A DNA stretch of 64,000 nucleotides from Alkalihalobacillus alcalophilus ATCC 27647 = CGMCC 1.3604 (GCF_000292245.2 NZ_ALPT02000004.1:28795-92794); one strand, 5' to 3'. Shown: positions 26,234-35,419, counted from the stretch's first letter. Program-made: numbers and translations. The notes: generated from the sequence alone by a model not told the origin.

Positions 26234-27895
26234 TTAATTACGAACCGAATCGTACCATTCGTTTACTTCCTCAGTAATTTGATCGCCACCAGCTTTCTTC
26301 CATTCTTCAACGAAATCATCAAAAGCTTCTAATGGTTTGTTCCCTAAAATGATGTCAGCAAATAATTCATCTTCTAATCTTTCTAAATGTTCTGATCTAG
26401 AAATCATTGTATCTGTTGGTGGTCCAGTAAACTCTTGAACAATTCGAATATCATTTTGTTTATTCACAATTGCTGCAGCCTCAATATAATCTGGTTGCCT
26501 TCCTGCAAGACCAGCTTCATAACCATTGACTGGATCTCTTCCAGTATCGTGAAACTCTTCTAGAAGACTATACATTTCATATGGGATTGTTGGGATATTA
26601 GTAGGCAAGAAATATCTACCTGGATCGACATGCTTTTCTCCCGTTATCTCTTCAAATTCATCAATATTATAAACTGGTTCTCCATCTTGCAACACATAAT
26701 CATATCCTTCAAAAAGTCCATATTCAAAATATTCCGATTCACCTAGTGTATAACCAATAATCGCATCCCAGTATTCAAAGAATTTGTCCATATGTTCAAA
26801 TTCACTATTAAACAAGAAGGAACCTACAATTAAACCTTCCCCTCTACGACCTGCTTGCCCATCTGGACCGACCACATGTGCAAACGGTTTGACAACCGCA
26901 TCTGGAATGACTTGTTCAATTTCACCAATTGGGTAACCGTGAGCCCATGGAGGAGCAGCCATAATTCCAGATCTTCCAGAAATAAAACTTTCCTGAGCGT
27001 CCCCCGCACTTAAAATGGCAAAATCAGTTGCTAAGTACCCTTTTTCATACCAGTCTCTAATTTTCGCCAAACCATCTTTAACACTTGGTTGAATAGAACC
27101 GTATACAAGAGAACCATCTTCCCCTTGACTCCAAGCACCAGGAACATAATCACCATATGCCCCGAACACCCAACTAGCATCAGCAATGTTTCCTCCACGG
27201 AAACCATTATCACCAGCAGCAAGAGTAATACCCATTGTATCGTTTCGCCCTGAATCATTCGGATCTTCATTAACAAAAACATCCATAACTTGCTCTAATT
27301 CTTCTATTGTTTTTGGAGCTTCTAAATCAAATTTATCAAGCCAGTCTTGACGAATCCAAAGCAATGTGTCTGAGCCATTCCCACCAGAATATCTAGGAAT
27401 CCCGTAACGATCTCCATCTCTTGTTGATGGATAAAAGGCTTCTGGAAACCTTTCAAATAATTCTTTCAATCTTGGCGTTGCATGTTCCTCAATCGCTTCA
27501 TCAATCGTCATTACTTGCCCTGACTGAAGCAAATCTGCCTTAATATTATTATTTGAAACTAAAAATACATCTGGTAATTTTTCACGTGAGGACATCATTA
27601 AACGTAATTGTGTATTAAACTGTTCATCATTAGGCTGTGTCCATTCTGTCACAAACTTAATCCCTAGCTCTTCTTCTGCCCATCTCGTTACGACATTATC
27701 ATGTACATTTTCTCCGTCTTTAAACACCGTACCGTCATCAAGAATACGTGCAGTTGTGATCGTTACAACTTCATCACTATCCTTAGAATCTGAATCTGAA
27801 CTTGAATCTGAACTAGTTTCATCGTTTGAACAAGCCGCTAACACTAGACTTGTAAATACAAATAAGAAAAGCAGATAACTTAATTTCTTTAACAT
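26234..27895 (-). CDS. Extracellular oligosaccharide-binding lipoprotein, LplA/YtcQ type
   Basis: 553 residues. The signal peptide ends at LVLAAC (lipidated Cys22), followed by a Ser/Asp-rich linker of about 20 residues. The large size is typical of binding proteins for uronic-acid-containing oligosaccharides (LplA, YtcQ) as opposed to about 400 residues for maltose-type proteins. It would capture aldouronates outside the cell and deliver them to the two permeases. A full CRE site lies about 65 bases upstream, so expression is probably repressed by glucose. Confidence 0.85.
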   Translation of the reverse strand: MLKKLSYLLFLFVFTSLVLAACSNDETSSDSSSDSDSKDSDEVVTITTARILDDGTVFKDGENVHDNVVTRWAEEELGIKFVTEWTQPNDEQFNTQLRLMMSSREKLPDVFLVSNNNIKADLLQSGQVMTIDEAIEEHATPRLKELFERFPEAFYPSTRDGDRYGIPRYSGGNGSDTLLWIRQDWLDKFDLEAPKTIEELEQVMDVFVNEDPNDSGRNDTMGITLAAGDNGFRGGNIADASWVFGAYGDYVPGAWSQGEDGSLVYGSIQPSVKDGLAKIRDWYEKGYLATDFAILSAGDAQESFISGRSGIMAAPPWAHGYPIGEIEQVIPDAVVKPFAHVVGPDGQAGRRGEGLIVGSFLFNSEFEHMDKFFEYWDAIIGYTLGESEYFEYGLFEGYDYVLQDGEPVYNIDEFEEITGEKHVDPGRYFLPTNIPTIPYEMYSLLEEFHDTGRDPVNGYEAGLAGRQPDYIEAAAIVNKQNDIRIVQEFTGPPTDTMISRSEHLERLEDELFADIILGNKPLEAFDDFVEEWKKAGGDQITEEVNEWYDSVRN

Positions 27896-27960
27896 TTTTT
27901 ATCCTCCTTTAATAATTCATTAAACCCCTTTTCCTTAAGTACAGAAAGAACAACTAATTA

Positions 27961-27974
27961 TGAAAGCGTTATCA
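27961..27974. promoter_or_regulatory. CRE (CcpA site) upstream of the importer genes
   Basis: TGAAAGCGTTATCA matches all 14 positions of TGWAARCGYTWNCW. It lies 66 bases before the binding-protein start. Confidence 0.75.
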
Positions 27975-28199
27975 TTTTTTTCAAAAAAACCTAGCTCCCA
28001 TCACCTCCTTTCCTAATCGCTTTAAGTTAACATTTTGAAAACCTGGTCAAAAGCCGGTGGAACAGTTAGACTCTAGACTTTACCCTACATATTAATCGGA
28101 CTAGTATAGCAGTGTAATGAATAAGAGAGTGAGTTTTAAAAAAGAGCAACAAAGTCTCTTTCTCATAAAATAGAAAATAATATGATTGCATTTTCGTGT

Positions 28200-28250
28200 A
28201 AAAATAAAAAGTAACATACAAGGTATGCTACCATGCAAGTTACTTTTATT
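28200..28250 (-). terminator. Terminator after the AraC-type gene
   Basis: AAAGTAAC pairs with GTTACTTT with an imperfect upper stem, followed by TTATTTTT on the minus strand. Confidence 0.7.
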
Positions 28251-28322
28251 TTAACAATAGAAATATTCAGAATCCATGTACATTTCTGTATAGTTCATTA
28301 CCCAAATCTGTACTCGACGACT

Positions 28323-29258
28323 TTATCGTTTTTTTCGCTTCACATTTACTAATCGATATTGACTCGGTGTTAGGCCTGACCATCTTTTAAACTGTCTACT
28401 AAAATGGGCCGTATCATGATAACCCATTGTGTAAGCAATTTGTTCCACTGTATTATCTGGTTCTGAAAGTAATGCCTTTGCTTCATTTAACTTTTTAAAA
28501 GATAAATATTGACGGGGGGACATATTATAAACCTTTTTAAAAATCTTATGGCAATAGGAGCTACTAATATTTAGTTCATTTGCAATCTCTTCAATGCCTA
28601 CTTTGTCGATATTATCAGAATTAGAATCTTCTGTTCGCTTAACTACTTGTTCAATCCTCTCCGCAATCCGATAAGCAATTTTTACAACTTTTTCACTCTC
28701 AGGTTCATAATCGTCCTGCTGTATAAGTCCTTCAATTAAAGCACTTAATAATTCAAACATAAGTGAATGCACTTTCATTTTCTCACTCAAGTTCACTTGA
28801 GGAGCTCTACAAACTTGAATCAATCGATTTAAATACGGAGTAATTAAAACACTCAGCTTTGAACTAGATGGAAAAAATACATCTTGTGAATTTTTCAAAA
28901 ATGGTAGGAATAATTTATCATCGATATCAAAATGAAGGCAAAAATAAGTAAACCCATCTTTCCCTCCACATTTACTTGAATGAATATCCCCAGGGCGAGT
29001 GATGATAATATCGCCTGCACGCTGCTCATACGGTTGTCCCTTAACATAAAAAATTTGGTGACCTTCTAATACCATATTAATTTCATATTTCGGGTGCTCA
29101 TGTTCAGGGTATTCCCACGTATTTTTGACCGAACGAAGATGCATTCCATACAACTCAAATCCTGTTTTCATATCTGGATAGATGTATTCTTCTAAACTGT
29201 ATTGGGTTGTACAATAGTGTTTATCAACTACCTTCCTATCTAAAAAAGTAAATTCCAC
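28323..29258 (-). CDS. AraC-family transcriptional regulator
   Basis: About 311 residues. A cupin-type sensor domain (YPEHEHPKYEINMVLEG, with GDIIITRPGDIHS) precedes a C-terminal pair of helix-turn-helices: IEEIANELNISSSYCHKIFKK and VEQIAYTMGYHDTAHFSRQFKRWSG (spread over the last 100 residues). Such regulators activate sugar operons when their ligand binds. The GTG at 29258 is preferred, since GGGGAGGGG lies six bases before it. A longer frame from 29309 lacks such a site. It probably controls the importer genes next to it. Confidence 0.85.
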   Translation of the reverse strand: MEFTFLDRKVVDKHYCTTQYSLEEYIYPDMKTGFELYGMHLRSVKNTWEYPEHEHPKYEINMVLEGHQIFYVKGQPYEQRAGDIIITRPGDIHSSKCGGKDGFTYFCLHFDIDDKLFLPFLKNSQDVFFPSSSKLSVLITPYLNRLIQVCRAPQVNLSEKMKVHSLMFELLSALIEGLIQQDDYEPESEKVVKIAYRIAERIEQVVKRTEDSNSDNIDKVGIEEIANELNISSSYCHKIFKKVYNMSPRQYLSFKKLNEAKALLSEPDNTVEQIAYTMGYHDTAHFSRQFKRWSGLTPSQYRLVNVKRKKR

Positions 29259-29365
29259 ACTTGCCCCTCCCCGTCTAACTGAAATAGTCTTTTCAGCTTT
29301 AGTAAACACCTCACTGATTCACTAAAAAGCTTTTATACTATCAACTTTCATCTAGAAAAACAGTT

Positions 29366-30019
29366 TTAATAAGTCGATTCTTTTAACTCTTGTGCTTTTT
29401 GTTTTCTTGTCTCTACGCGTTTAAAGGCAAAATAGGAGGTTCCCATCATGATACAGCCAAATACACTCACACCAAACACCGGAATTAATCCAGGAATTAA
29501 CCAAAAAACATAGTACGTTAAGGTCAATGCTATAACCAAAGTAATCGTCATTAAAGGGCTCAATAGTCCAATTAGAAAGGCATTTTTAATATATTGGAAA
29601 AATTTAAGATCATAGTGAACAAATACTGGAATCAGATAAGCAACCGTAACAAAGTAAAAAAAGCCCATCATCACAAGTGCAAAAGTTAAGATAAGTTGCA
29701 ATACACCACTCACATGGTTAATGAATTGGAAATCAATATACAAAATATAACCAACGACCCCAACGAGCACTCCGAGCAAATTTGCTTTGATAAACTCCTT
29801 TTTATAAGTAGTGAAAAACAGTTTAAATATACTGACATCTGTTTCCCCCATAAACCATCTACGGATAACCGTAAACATGGCAACTGTCGCAGGCATCCAG
29901 CCAAATAGAACCAACCCTATTAATGTGAAAAATATCCATAATAGATTAATATAAGCTAATCGCATAATCCACTCACTTATCCGATAAAACCCACCTATAA
30001 AGCCGCCTTGATTTATCAT
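29366..30019 (-). CDS. YesL-like (DUF624) membrane protein
   Basis: 217 residues with about five hydrophobic segments. The opening GGFIGGFYRISEWIMRLAYINLLW is typical of the YesL family. YesL genes are found in pectin and xylan utilisation clusters of Bacilli next to Lpl-type importers. The function is not established; a helper role in transport has been suggested by context only. A GGAGGTG box precedes the ATG. It lies between the glucuronidase and the AraC regulator. Confidence 0.8.
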   Translation of the reverse strand: MINQGGFIGGFYRISEWIMRLAYINLLWIFFTLIGLVLFGWMPATVAMFTVIRRWFMGETDVSIFKLFFTTYKKEFIKANLLGVLVGVVGYILYIDFQFINHVSGVLQLILTFALVMMGFFYFVTVAYLIPVFVHYDLKFFQYIKNAFLIGLLSPLMTITLVIALTLTYYVFWLIPGLIPVFGVSVFGCIMMGTSYFAFKRVETRKQKAQELKESTY

Positions 30020-30151
30020 AATTCACCTCCACTACTCATTTAGACTGTGTAATCCCTTTCATTATATCATTTAAATTTTCGCTTTTAACAATAGGCCGAT
30101 AGATGCTTTCTATTAAACTAAGCTCATCCCTACTTTCTTATGCTCCACTCT

Positions 30152-32212
30152 TTAATAGATCGTTCTATTCTTCTCATCCTTTATACCTGACTTGCGGAAA
30201 AAATAAGTATTAATCATATCACGCCATTGTTTCGCATTTTCAATTTGTTGGTTCAAACGGTTCATAACATTTTGATAGCGTTCTTCATCCACTTTATCTT
30301 TTAACAAACTCCAACGTTCCATTAAACCAATCGCTTGCTCGACTCCTTCAAAATGAGTGTTATAAATATGCTGAATAACCGTCACACCTGACTGTAACTT
30401 ATGTGTATACGGCACATGATGGAAAAATAATAATAAATCATCTGGACATATTTCAAGAGATTCATATATTTCTTTGTTCTCTTTAAAATACTGGGCGGTA
30501 TATCCTGTTCCACTGCTTACTGTTCGATCGACACCAATTCCTTCGTTATCAGCAAAGTGATACGTTCCCCACACAGAATATTCATATCCGTCTACATTGG
30601 GCCCATAATGATGATTCGGATTCACCATCCAACCAACACCAAGCGGCGAGGTATAGTTTTCATAAATAGGCCATGAATCAAAGAGCATTGCCGTTACGTG
30701 CTCAACTACTTCAGGATCATGACCAAATGTAGCTCTAACCCACTCATCCGTAATCACTTCCGTCGAAAGATCTGGATTCCATATTAATCTTCCATACCCA
30801 TACAAGTTTGCTTGAGCTAGTTGATGGCCCGTCCAGTTGTCATCATTTCCAATATTGGAGACAGCCGCAATCCCACTTATTTTATTTTCAAATGTCGATC
30901 CATCTACAATCCTTTTGATAGGCGTTCCTGCTCCAGCAGCAAATGTATCAAACTCAAGAATTTCCTTCCACTGAGAGATGAGATAACATAAATCGATCTG
31001 TTGTCCCGTGTACTCTTGTGTTACTTGAAACTCTAGTATTTGATTCGTTTTCGTCATCGCTCCAAATAATGGAGAGTTTGCCTCACGTACTTGAAAATCC
31101 ATTGGTCCATTTTTAATTTGCAAAACAACGTTATCATAGAATTGGCCATCTAATGGTTTAAAATGATCGTAGGCCGCCCTAGCTCGATCGGTTTTACGAT
31201 CACGCCAATCTTGCATACAATTGTAAACAAAACATCTCCAAATCACAATCCCACCAAATGGTTCTAAAGCTTCGGCAAGCATGTTTGAGCCGTCCGCATG
31301 GTTCCTCTCATAAGTAAAAGGACCTGGCCGATGTTCAGAATCCGCTTTAACAACAAAGCCGCCAAAGTCTGGGATAAAGCGATACACATCTTTAGCTTTT
31401 TCCTTCCACCAATTACGTACAGTTGGGTCAAGAGGATCTGCTGTTGTTAATTGACCTAATTGAATTGGACTCGCATAGTTTATACTTAAAAAAGTCTGAA
31501 TGCCATAACTTCTAAAAATATTAGCAACAGTAGCTACATCTGGAAGAAATTCATCTGTAATCAATTTCGTTTCAACCGTATGAACATTGACATTATTAAT
31601 TGAGATTGCATTTATGCCGACAGAAGATAATATTCTTGCATAATCTTTGATTCTCTCTAAGTTTGTTGTAAAAGCATTATTCTCAAAGAAAATCGATTTT
31701 CCGGCATAACCACGTTCAATACTACCATCCATATTATCCCAGTGATTAATCATCCTTAATTGATTTTTCGGATTTTCAACAATATTCAGACTTCCTAAGT
31801 GCTGTTTAGTTTGAATTAATCTTAAAAAATGAAAGCTTGCATATAAAAGCCCTTTATCTGTTTTAGCCGACAACAAAATAGTAGGTTTCTCATGTTCAGT
31901 GATTGTACGGATTATATATCCCTCGTCATTTAAGCGGTCAAAAAGTTGATGACTTATCAAATTTTGATTCTCTGTCGTCGCTAAAACAATCTGATGGGTA
32001 GAAGTAGAGTCAACCGTTGTAGGCTTTTCACCGCTCATTTTTGTAATCGCATCATAGAGCTCCGTTTTTGCTGACTGACCTAGCTCCGTATCCACTAAAG
32101 AAACTATCGTCTTTAACCACTTTTCATTTTCATTTAACCAGTTTTTATCCGCAATCGTTTCGTACCTCAGCCACGCTTTGTAAGCTTCCAGACTTTTTTC
32201 CTTTTTAATCAT
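30152..32212 (-). CDS. aguA: Alpha-glucuronidase, GH67
   Basis: A 686-residue glycoside hydrolase family 67 enzyme without a signal peptide, thus cytoplasmic. It releases (4-O-methyl-)D-glucuronic acid from the non-reducing end of imported aldouronates. Family segments include MINHWDNMDGSIERGYAG, KADSEHRPGPF (acid candidate Glu near 293), and the catalytic pair region with AYDHFKPLDG and DFQVREANSPLFG (acidic residues near 349 and 377). The ATG at 32212 follows GGAGG by seven bases. A CRE-like site lies about 95 bases upstream. It heads the minus-strand island. Confidence 0.95.
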   Translation of the reverse strand: MIKKEKSLEAYKAWLRYETIADKNWLNENEKWLKTIVSLVDTELGQSAKTELYDAITKMSGEKPTTVDSTSTHQIVLATTENQNLISHQLFDRLNDEGYIIRTITEHEKPTILLSAKTDKGLLYASFHFLRLIQTKQHLGSLNIVENPKNQLRMINHWDNMDGSIERGYAGKSIFFENNAFTTNLERIKDYARILSSVGINAISINNVNVHTVETKLITDEFLPDVATVANIFRSYGIQTFLSINYASPIQLGQLTTADPLDPTVRNWWKEKAKDVYRFIPDFGGFVVKADSEHRPGPFTYERNHADGSNMLAEALEPFGGIVIWRCFVYNCMQDWRDRKTDRARAAYDHFKPLDGQFYDNVVLQIKNGPMDFQVREANSPLFGAMTKTNQILEFQVTQEYTGQQIDLCYLISQWKEILEFDTFAAGAGTPIKRIVDGSTFENKISGIAAVSNIGNDDNWTGHQLAQANLYGYGRLIWNPDLSTEVITDEWVRATFGHDPEVVEHVTAMLFDSWPIYENYTSPLGVGWMVNPNHHYGPNVDGYEYSVWGTYHFADNEGIGVDRTVSSGTGYTAQYFKENKEIYESLEICPDDLLLFFHHVPYTHKLQSGVTVIQHIYNTHFEGVEQAIGLMERWSLLKDKVDEERYQNVMNRLNQQIENAKQWRDMINTYFFRKSGIKDEKNRTIY

Positions 32213-32305
32213 CAAAGTTCCTCCATCCATTAGACTTACTTTCAATTAACGATATACTTCTTCTCATATATGAGCGATGTTTAAGAGATATCAACAGCTC
32301 ACACA

Positions 32306-32319
32306 TGTAAACACTTACA
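32306..32319. promoter_or_regulatory. CRE-like site upstream of aguA
   Basis: TGTAAACACTTACA matches 13 of 14 positions of TGWAARCGYTWNCW. It lies 94 bases before the aguA start. Confidence 0.6.
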
Positions 32320-32439
32320 TTATATCTTAAATTAAAAAGCACGCAACTAAAAAACGAAAGATCCGACAAAACGATTTTTAGTTTTTCTCCATTTAAATAG
32401 CCAAAAATATAAAATGAACTCTTTCAAATAGAAAGAGAA

Positions 32440-32590
32440 AAATCGCTCGCTCCCGGGATGGGAGGCACGCTTTCCGCAGGCGGGCGTGGAACTAACCGGC
32501 TAGGCCGGTGGATTTCCACCTGCCCTTTCCTCCTGCAGGAGTCGGCCACCCCATCCCGTCCGCTTGAGTTCCCTTTCTGGCATGATGCAC
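32440..32590. repeat. GC-rich extragenic repeat of the Bacillaceae type
   Basis: GC content is far above the surroundings. CGGGATGGG near 32457 faces CCCATCCCG near 32552, and GGCTAGGCC is central. Similar GC-rich elements are common between genes in Bacillaceae. No reading frame is credible. The rest of the gap from 32213 to 32827 is AT-rich and shows only the CRE-like site. Confidence 0.65.
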
Positions 32591-32827
32591 ACTTTTTTCA
32601 CATCTCACCGTAAGCGATTTCAAATAACCATTCATCATGATTTTTTTCAGATGGGTGGTTATTTTCACTTAGATTTTAAATGTTGTTTACACTTACAGGG
32701 CCAAGAAAAGCATGTACACATTTAGATAATGAAAACACTGAAAAGTAGGGTTTTATGACTAAAGGAGAAGTAACTTAATCCAAAGTTATTTGCCAATAGT
32801 TGGCCCCAATCGTTTTTTGATGACCAA

Positions 32828-32956
32828 AGCGGAGCCAGCGGAATGCCCGGAGACTCCTGCGGGAATAGTGAGATACGGGAGACCCCACAGCGATCGCGAG
32901 GAGGCTCCCGATTCACCCGCGGAACGCGTAGGGCATGCAGCTGGCGGAGTAAGCCA
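32828..32956 (+). repeat. GC-rich extragenic repeat, left copy of an inverted pair
   Basis: It begins GCGGAGCCAGCGGAAT and ends CAGCTGGCGGAGTAA, with CGGAGACTCCTGCGGGA inside, a motif of widespread Bacillaceae repeats. A nearly identical copy lies inverted at 33886-34020, on the other side of ykuV. Confidence 0.85.
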
Positions 32957-33009
32957 AATCATCCAAACTTTCTTAACTACAAGGACTTTTTAAGTAACCT
33001 CATCATTAT

Positions 33010-33052
33010 AAAAAAAACTACTAACTCCCGAATGATTTCAGGAAATTAGTAG
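33010..33052 (-). terminator. Terminator of ykuV
   Basis: On the minus strand CTACTAAtTTCC pairs with GGAgTTAGTAG and is followed by eight T. Confidence 0.85.
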
Positions 33053-33072
33053 CTATCATAAAGCTTTGAAGA

Positions 33073-33516
33073 TTATTTGATACCTAATACACGGTTTACG
33101 CGTTTTGTGAGCATTTTCATGCCACCGCCACCTGCTTGAAAGTGACGTAGTTGACCTTCTTCGTCAAATACATAATAGGCAGGAACGTATTCGTTTTCGA
33201 ATGCATCTGTTAATTTATGTTGGTTATCAACAAAAATCGGTTGTGTGATCCCATGTTCTTTGGCCACTTTTTCAATCTCTTCTAAGTTTAAGTCCTTTTC
33301 AGAGCGAGGCATATGAACTGCAATTACTTCTAATTGGTCTTTATACTCGTCACGGAACTCATTTACATTTGGCATTGCTTCTTTACATAAACCACAACTG
33401 ATCGACCAGAAGTGAATAAGTACTGGTTTTTTTAAATCTGCTTTTGAAACTTCACCGTTTAACCACGTTGTCGCTCCATCAAGCTCTGGCATTTGAGATC
33501 TTAATTTTAAAGCCAT
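33073..33516 (-). CDS. ykuV: Thiol-disulfide oxidoreductase YkuV
   Basis: 147 residues of the TlpA/ResA thioredoxin-like family without a signal peptide, so cytoplasmic. The redox motif is SISCGLCKEAMP (CxxC), and the cis-proline is in YVPAYYVF. The order ykuU-ykuV is the same as in B. subtilis, where YkuV is a disulfide reductase next to a peroxiredoxin and may reduce it. The ATG at 33516 has AAGGAGG eight bases before it; an ATG six bases upstream is too close to the box. Repeats flank the gene on both sides. Confidence 0.92.
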   Translation of the reverse strand: MALKLRSQMPELDGATTWLNGEVSKADLKKPVLIHFWSISCGLCKEAMPNVNEFRDEYKDQLEVIAVHMPRSEKDLNLEEIEKVAKEHGITQPIFVDNQHKLTDAFENEYVPAYYVFDEEGQLRHFQAGGGGMKMLTKRVNRVLGIK

Positions 33517-33537
33517 ATCCATTTCCTCCTTAAATTA

Positions 33538-33870
33538 AAAAGCGAAGTCCGTTTGGGCAGAAGCGAGAATACTAAGGAACAACGCTAAGTTCGCGACGTC
33601 CTGTCGCAACGCCTTGTACCCACCATCCTGTGGGCAAGGGCGGCTGTTGAAGACGCTTTTTGTCTTCATAAAGACGACCGATTTTTCTCGAGCTTCTAAC
33701 GGACGCAGCTAGATTCAATAAAAAGCGGAGCCTGTTCGCTCAGAAGCGAGAAAAAATAAGAACAGCTGATGAAGAAGCTTTTTGTCTTCACTCAGATGGG
33801 CGATTTTTCTCGAGCTTCTAACAGGCGCAGCTAGATTTAATAAAAAGCGAAGTCCGTTTGGGCAGAAGCG
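33538..33870 (-). repeat. Dispersed structured repeat, copies 2 and 3 in tandem
   Basis: Read on the minus strand, 33722 to 33540 is a close copy of the repeat at 13941-14148, and 33722-33845 is a second, shorter and more diverged unit (CTCGAGAAAAATCGCCCATC). A third start (TTCTGCCCAAACGGACTTCG) lies at 33844-33870. The end at 33540 joins the ykuV ribosome binding site directly. Confidence 0.85.
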
Positions 33871-33885
33871 AGAAAAAGTGGAGTT

Positions 33886-34020
33886 GGTTTACTCCGCCAG
33901 CTGCATACCCTCCGCGTTCCGCGGGTGAACCGGGAGCCTCCTCGCTAATCGCTGCGGGGTCTCCCGTGTTTCACTTCTCCCGCAGGAGTCTCCGGGTATT
34001 CCGCTGGCTCCGTTTTGGTT
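33886..34020 (-). repeat. GC-rich extragenic repeat, right copy of an inverted pair
   Basis: The reverse complement reads CGGAGCCAGCGGAATACC and so on, close to the copy at 32828-32956 over its whole length. It fills the gap between ykuU and the structured repeats upstream of ykuV. Confidence 0.85.
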
Positions 34021-34140
34021 AAACAAAAAGCCACTCGATTCAACTTAGTACTGAATTTTGATTGCTTTTTCTCATACTTCTAACGGACGTAGCTAGAATT
34101 TGACAAAACCTAATAACCTTAGGTTTCCTCTCTAAAGATG

Positions 34141-34164
34141 AAAGGCCTAACACATGGTTAGACC
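34141..34164 (-). terminator. Weak terminator after ykuU
   Basis: GGTCTAAC pairs with GTTAGGCC, followed by TTTCATCTTT on the minus strand. Confidence 0.45.
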
Positions 34165-34180
34165 TCATCGCTAAAAAAGA

Positions 34181-34732
34181 TTAAACGTTAAGTGTTTCTT
34201 GACCTGGCTTCCAGTTTGCTGGGCAAAGTCCGCCAGTTTGTAATGCTTGAAGAACACGTAACGTTTCGTCTACGTCACGACCAATGTTGTTATGGTTAAC
34301 AACAGAGTACATTAACTCACCTTCTGGGCTAATGATAAATAAACCACGAAGAGCGATACCTTCTTCTTCAATTAATACTCCGTAATCACGAGCTACTGTG
34401 TGGTTTGTATCAGCAGCTAATGGATAAGCTAAGTCGCCTAAACCATTTTCATCTCTTGAAGTGTTGATCCATGCTTTGTGAGTATGAACTGTGTCTGTAG
34501 AAACACCGATTACTTCAGCATCTAGATCTTCAAACTCATCAAAACGGTCACTTAAAGAAGTGATTTCGGTTGGACATACAAAAGTAAAGTCCATTGGGTA
34601 GAAGAACAATACTGTCCATTTGTCTTCTTTCATGTTTTCTTCTAAACTTACTTTACCAAATTCTTTATTTGGTAATACGGCATCCATTTCAAATCTTGGA
34701 GCTTGTTTTCCAACCATACGCTTGTCTGTCAT
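34181..34732 (-). CDS. ykuU: 2-Cys peroxiredoxin (YkuU type)
   Basis: 183 residues of the AhpC/Prx1 family. The peroxidatic Cys is in DFTFVCPTE and the resolving Cys in GGLCPANWKPG near the C-terminus, as in typical 2-Cys enzymes. It reduces hydrogen peroxide and organic peroxides using thiols. The partner could be YkuV, encoded next. The ribosome binding site is GAGGTC. No perfect PerR box was found upstream, only a TTATAAT segment near 34845. Confidence 0.93.
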   Translation of the reverse strand: MTDKRMVGKQAPRFEMDAVLPNKEFGKVSLEENMKEDKWTVLFFYPMDFTFVCPTEITSLSDRFDEFEDLDAEVIGVSTDTVHTHKAWINTSRDENGLGDLAYPLAADTNHTVARDYGVLIEEEGIALRGLFIISPEGELMYSVVNHNNIGRDVDETLRVLQALQTGGLCPANWKPGQETLNV

Positions 34733-35104
34733 ATATATGACCTCCTCAAATTATCATGCTGTAAACATGCGCAAAACGAAAAAGTTATTTGTGAACTTTT
34801 ATCATAATTCCTTTGCTACAACATTTCTTATCCAAGAACTATTATAACTAATTTCTAATCAAATTGCGAAAGGAATGGACCCTTTTTTCACTGATTTGTC
34901 ATATTCACACGAGAAAAATGTAATATAATAATCAATCCCTTACCTCTCTCACCTAATTATTAACAATAAACCACTGTTTTATGATGTTTATAGACCATTT
35001 TCTCCAATAAATCATTCGACAATCTTTGCGACCATTTTCTAGTAATATTATCAGTCCGAGTCTTTTAATTGAAAATCAACGCATGAAGATGATGAGAAAT
35101 ATAA
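34733..35104. other. Intergenic region between ykuS and ykuU
   Basis: About 370 AT-rich bases with no credible reading frame. The ykuU promoter must lie here. I see no riboswitch or repeat. Confidence 0.5.
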
Positions 35105-35142
35105 AAAAAGAAGTCTAATCAGATCGACTAGTCCTTCTTTTT
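35105..35142 (-). terminator. Terminator of ykuS
   Basis: AGAAGGACTAGTC and GATTAGACTTCT arms form a stem with one bulge, followed by seven T on the minus strand. Confidence 0.75.
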
Positions 35143-35173
35143 CTTTTTCCATACTATTTAAAATAGAGAAAAC

Positions 35174-35419
35174 TTAATTTCCGATTTTTCGTTCCACTTG
35201 CTGACATACTTCTTGGGCAGTCATTCCATCTGCATTAATAACTGAACCTTGAGTAACGGCATTTTGAATTCCCATTACGTTTTGATCTTGACCAGAAATC
35301 ACACAACAATCACAACCTTGTGCATCCTGCTCATTATTTAACTGAACAATATCATATCCCTTTGCTTGAAGCTCTTGTTGTACATCTGTTAATGTTTGTT
35401 CAACACCAATTCTTGCCAT
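35174..35419 (-). CDS. ykuS: YkuS-like UPF0180 protein
   Basis: An 81-residue protein of the UPF0180 family: MARIGVEQTLTDVQQELQ at the start and a CDCCVISGQDQNVMG segment in the middle. Function is unknown. B. subtilis ykuS lies in the same dap-ykuU neighbourhood. The gene is about 80 bases after dapL and has its own terminator. Confidence 0.85.
   Translation of the reverse strand: MARIGVEQTLTDVQQELQAKGYDIVQLNNEQDAQGCDCCVISGQDQNVMGIQNAVTQGSVINADGMTAQEVCQQVERKIGN

Noticed and set aside
32790..33049. Two frames of about 67 residues over the GC-rich repeat
   Set aside because: They translate repeat DNA and then the ykuV terminator region; no start site is supported.
34840..34860. PerR box upstream of the peroxiredoxin gene
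   Set aside because: Only one half (TTATAAT) fits; the other half has too many differences.
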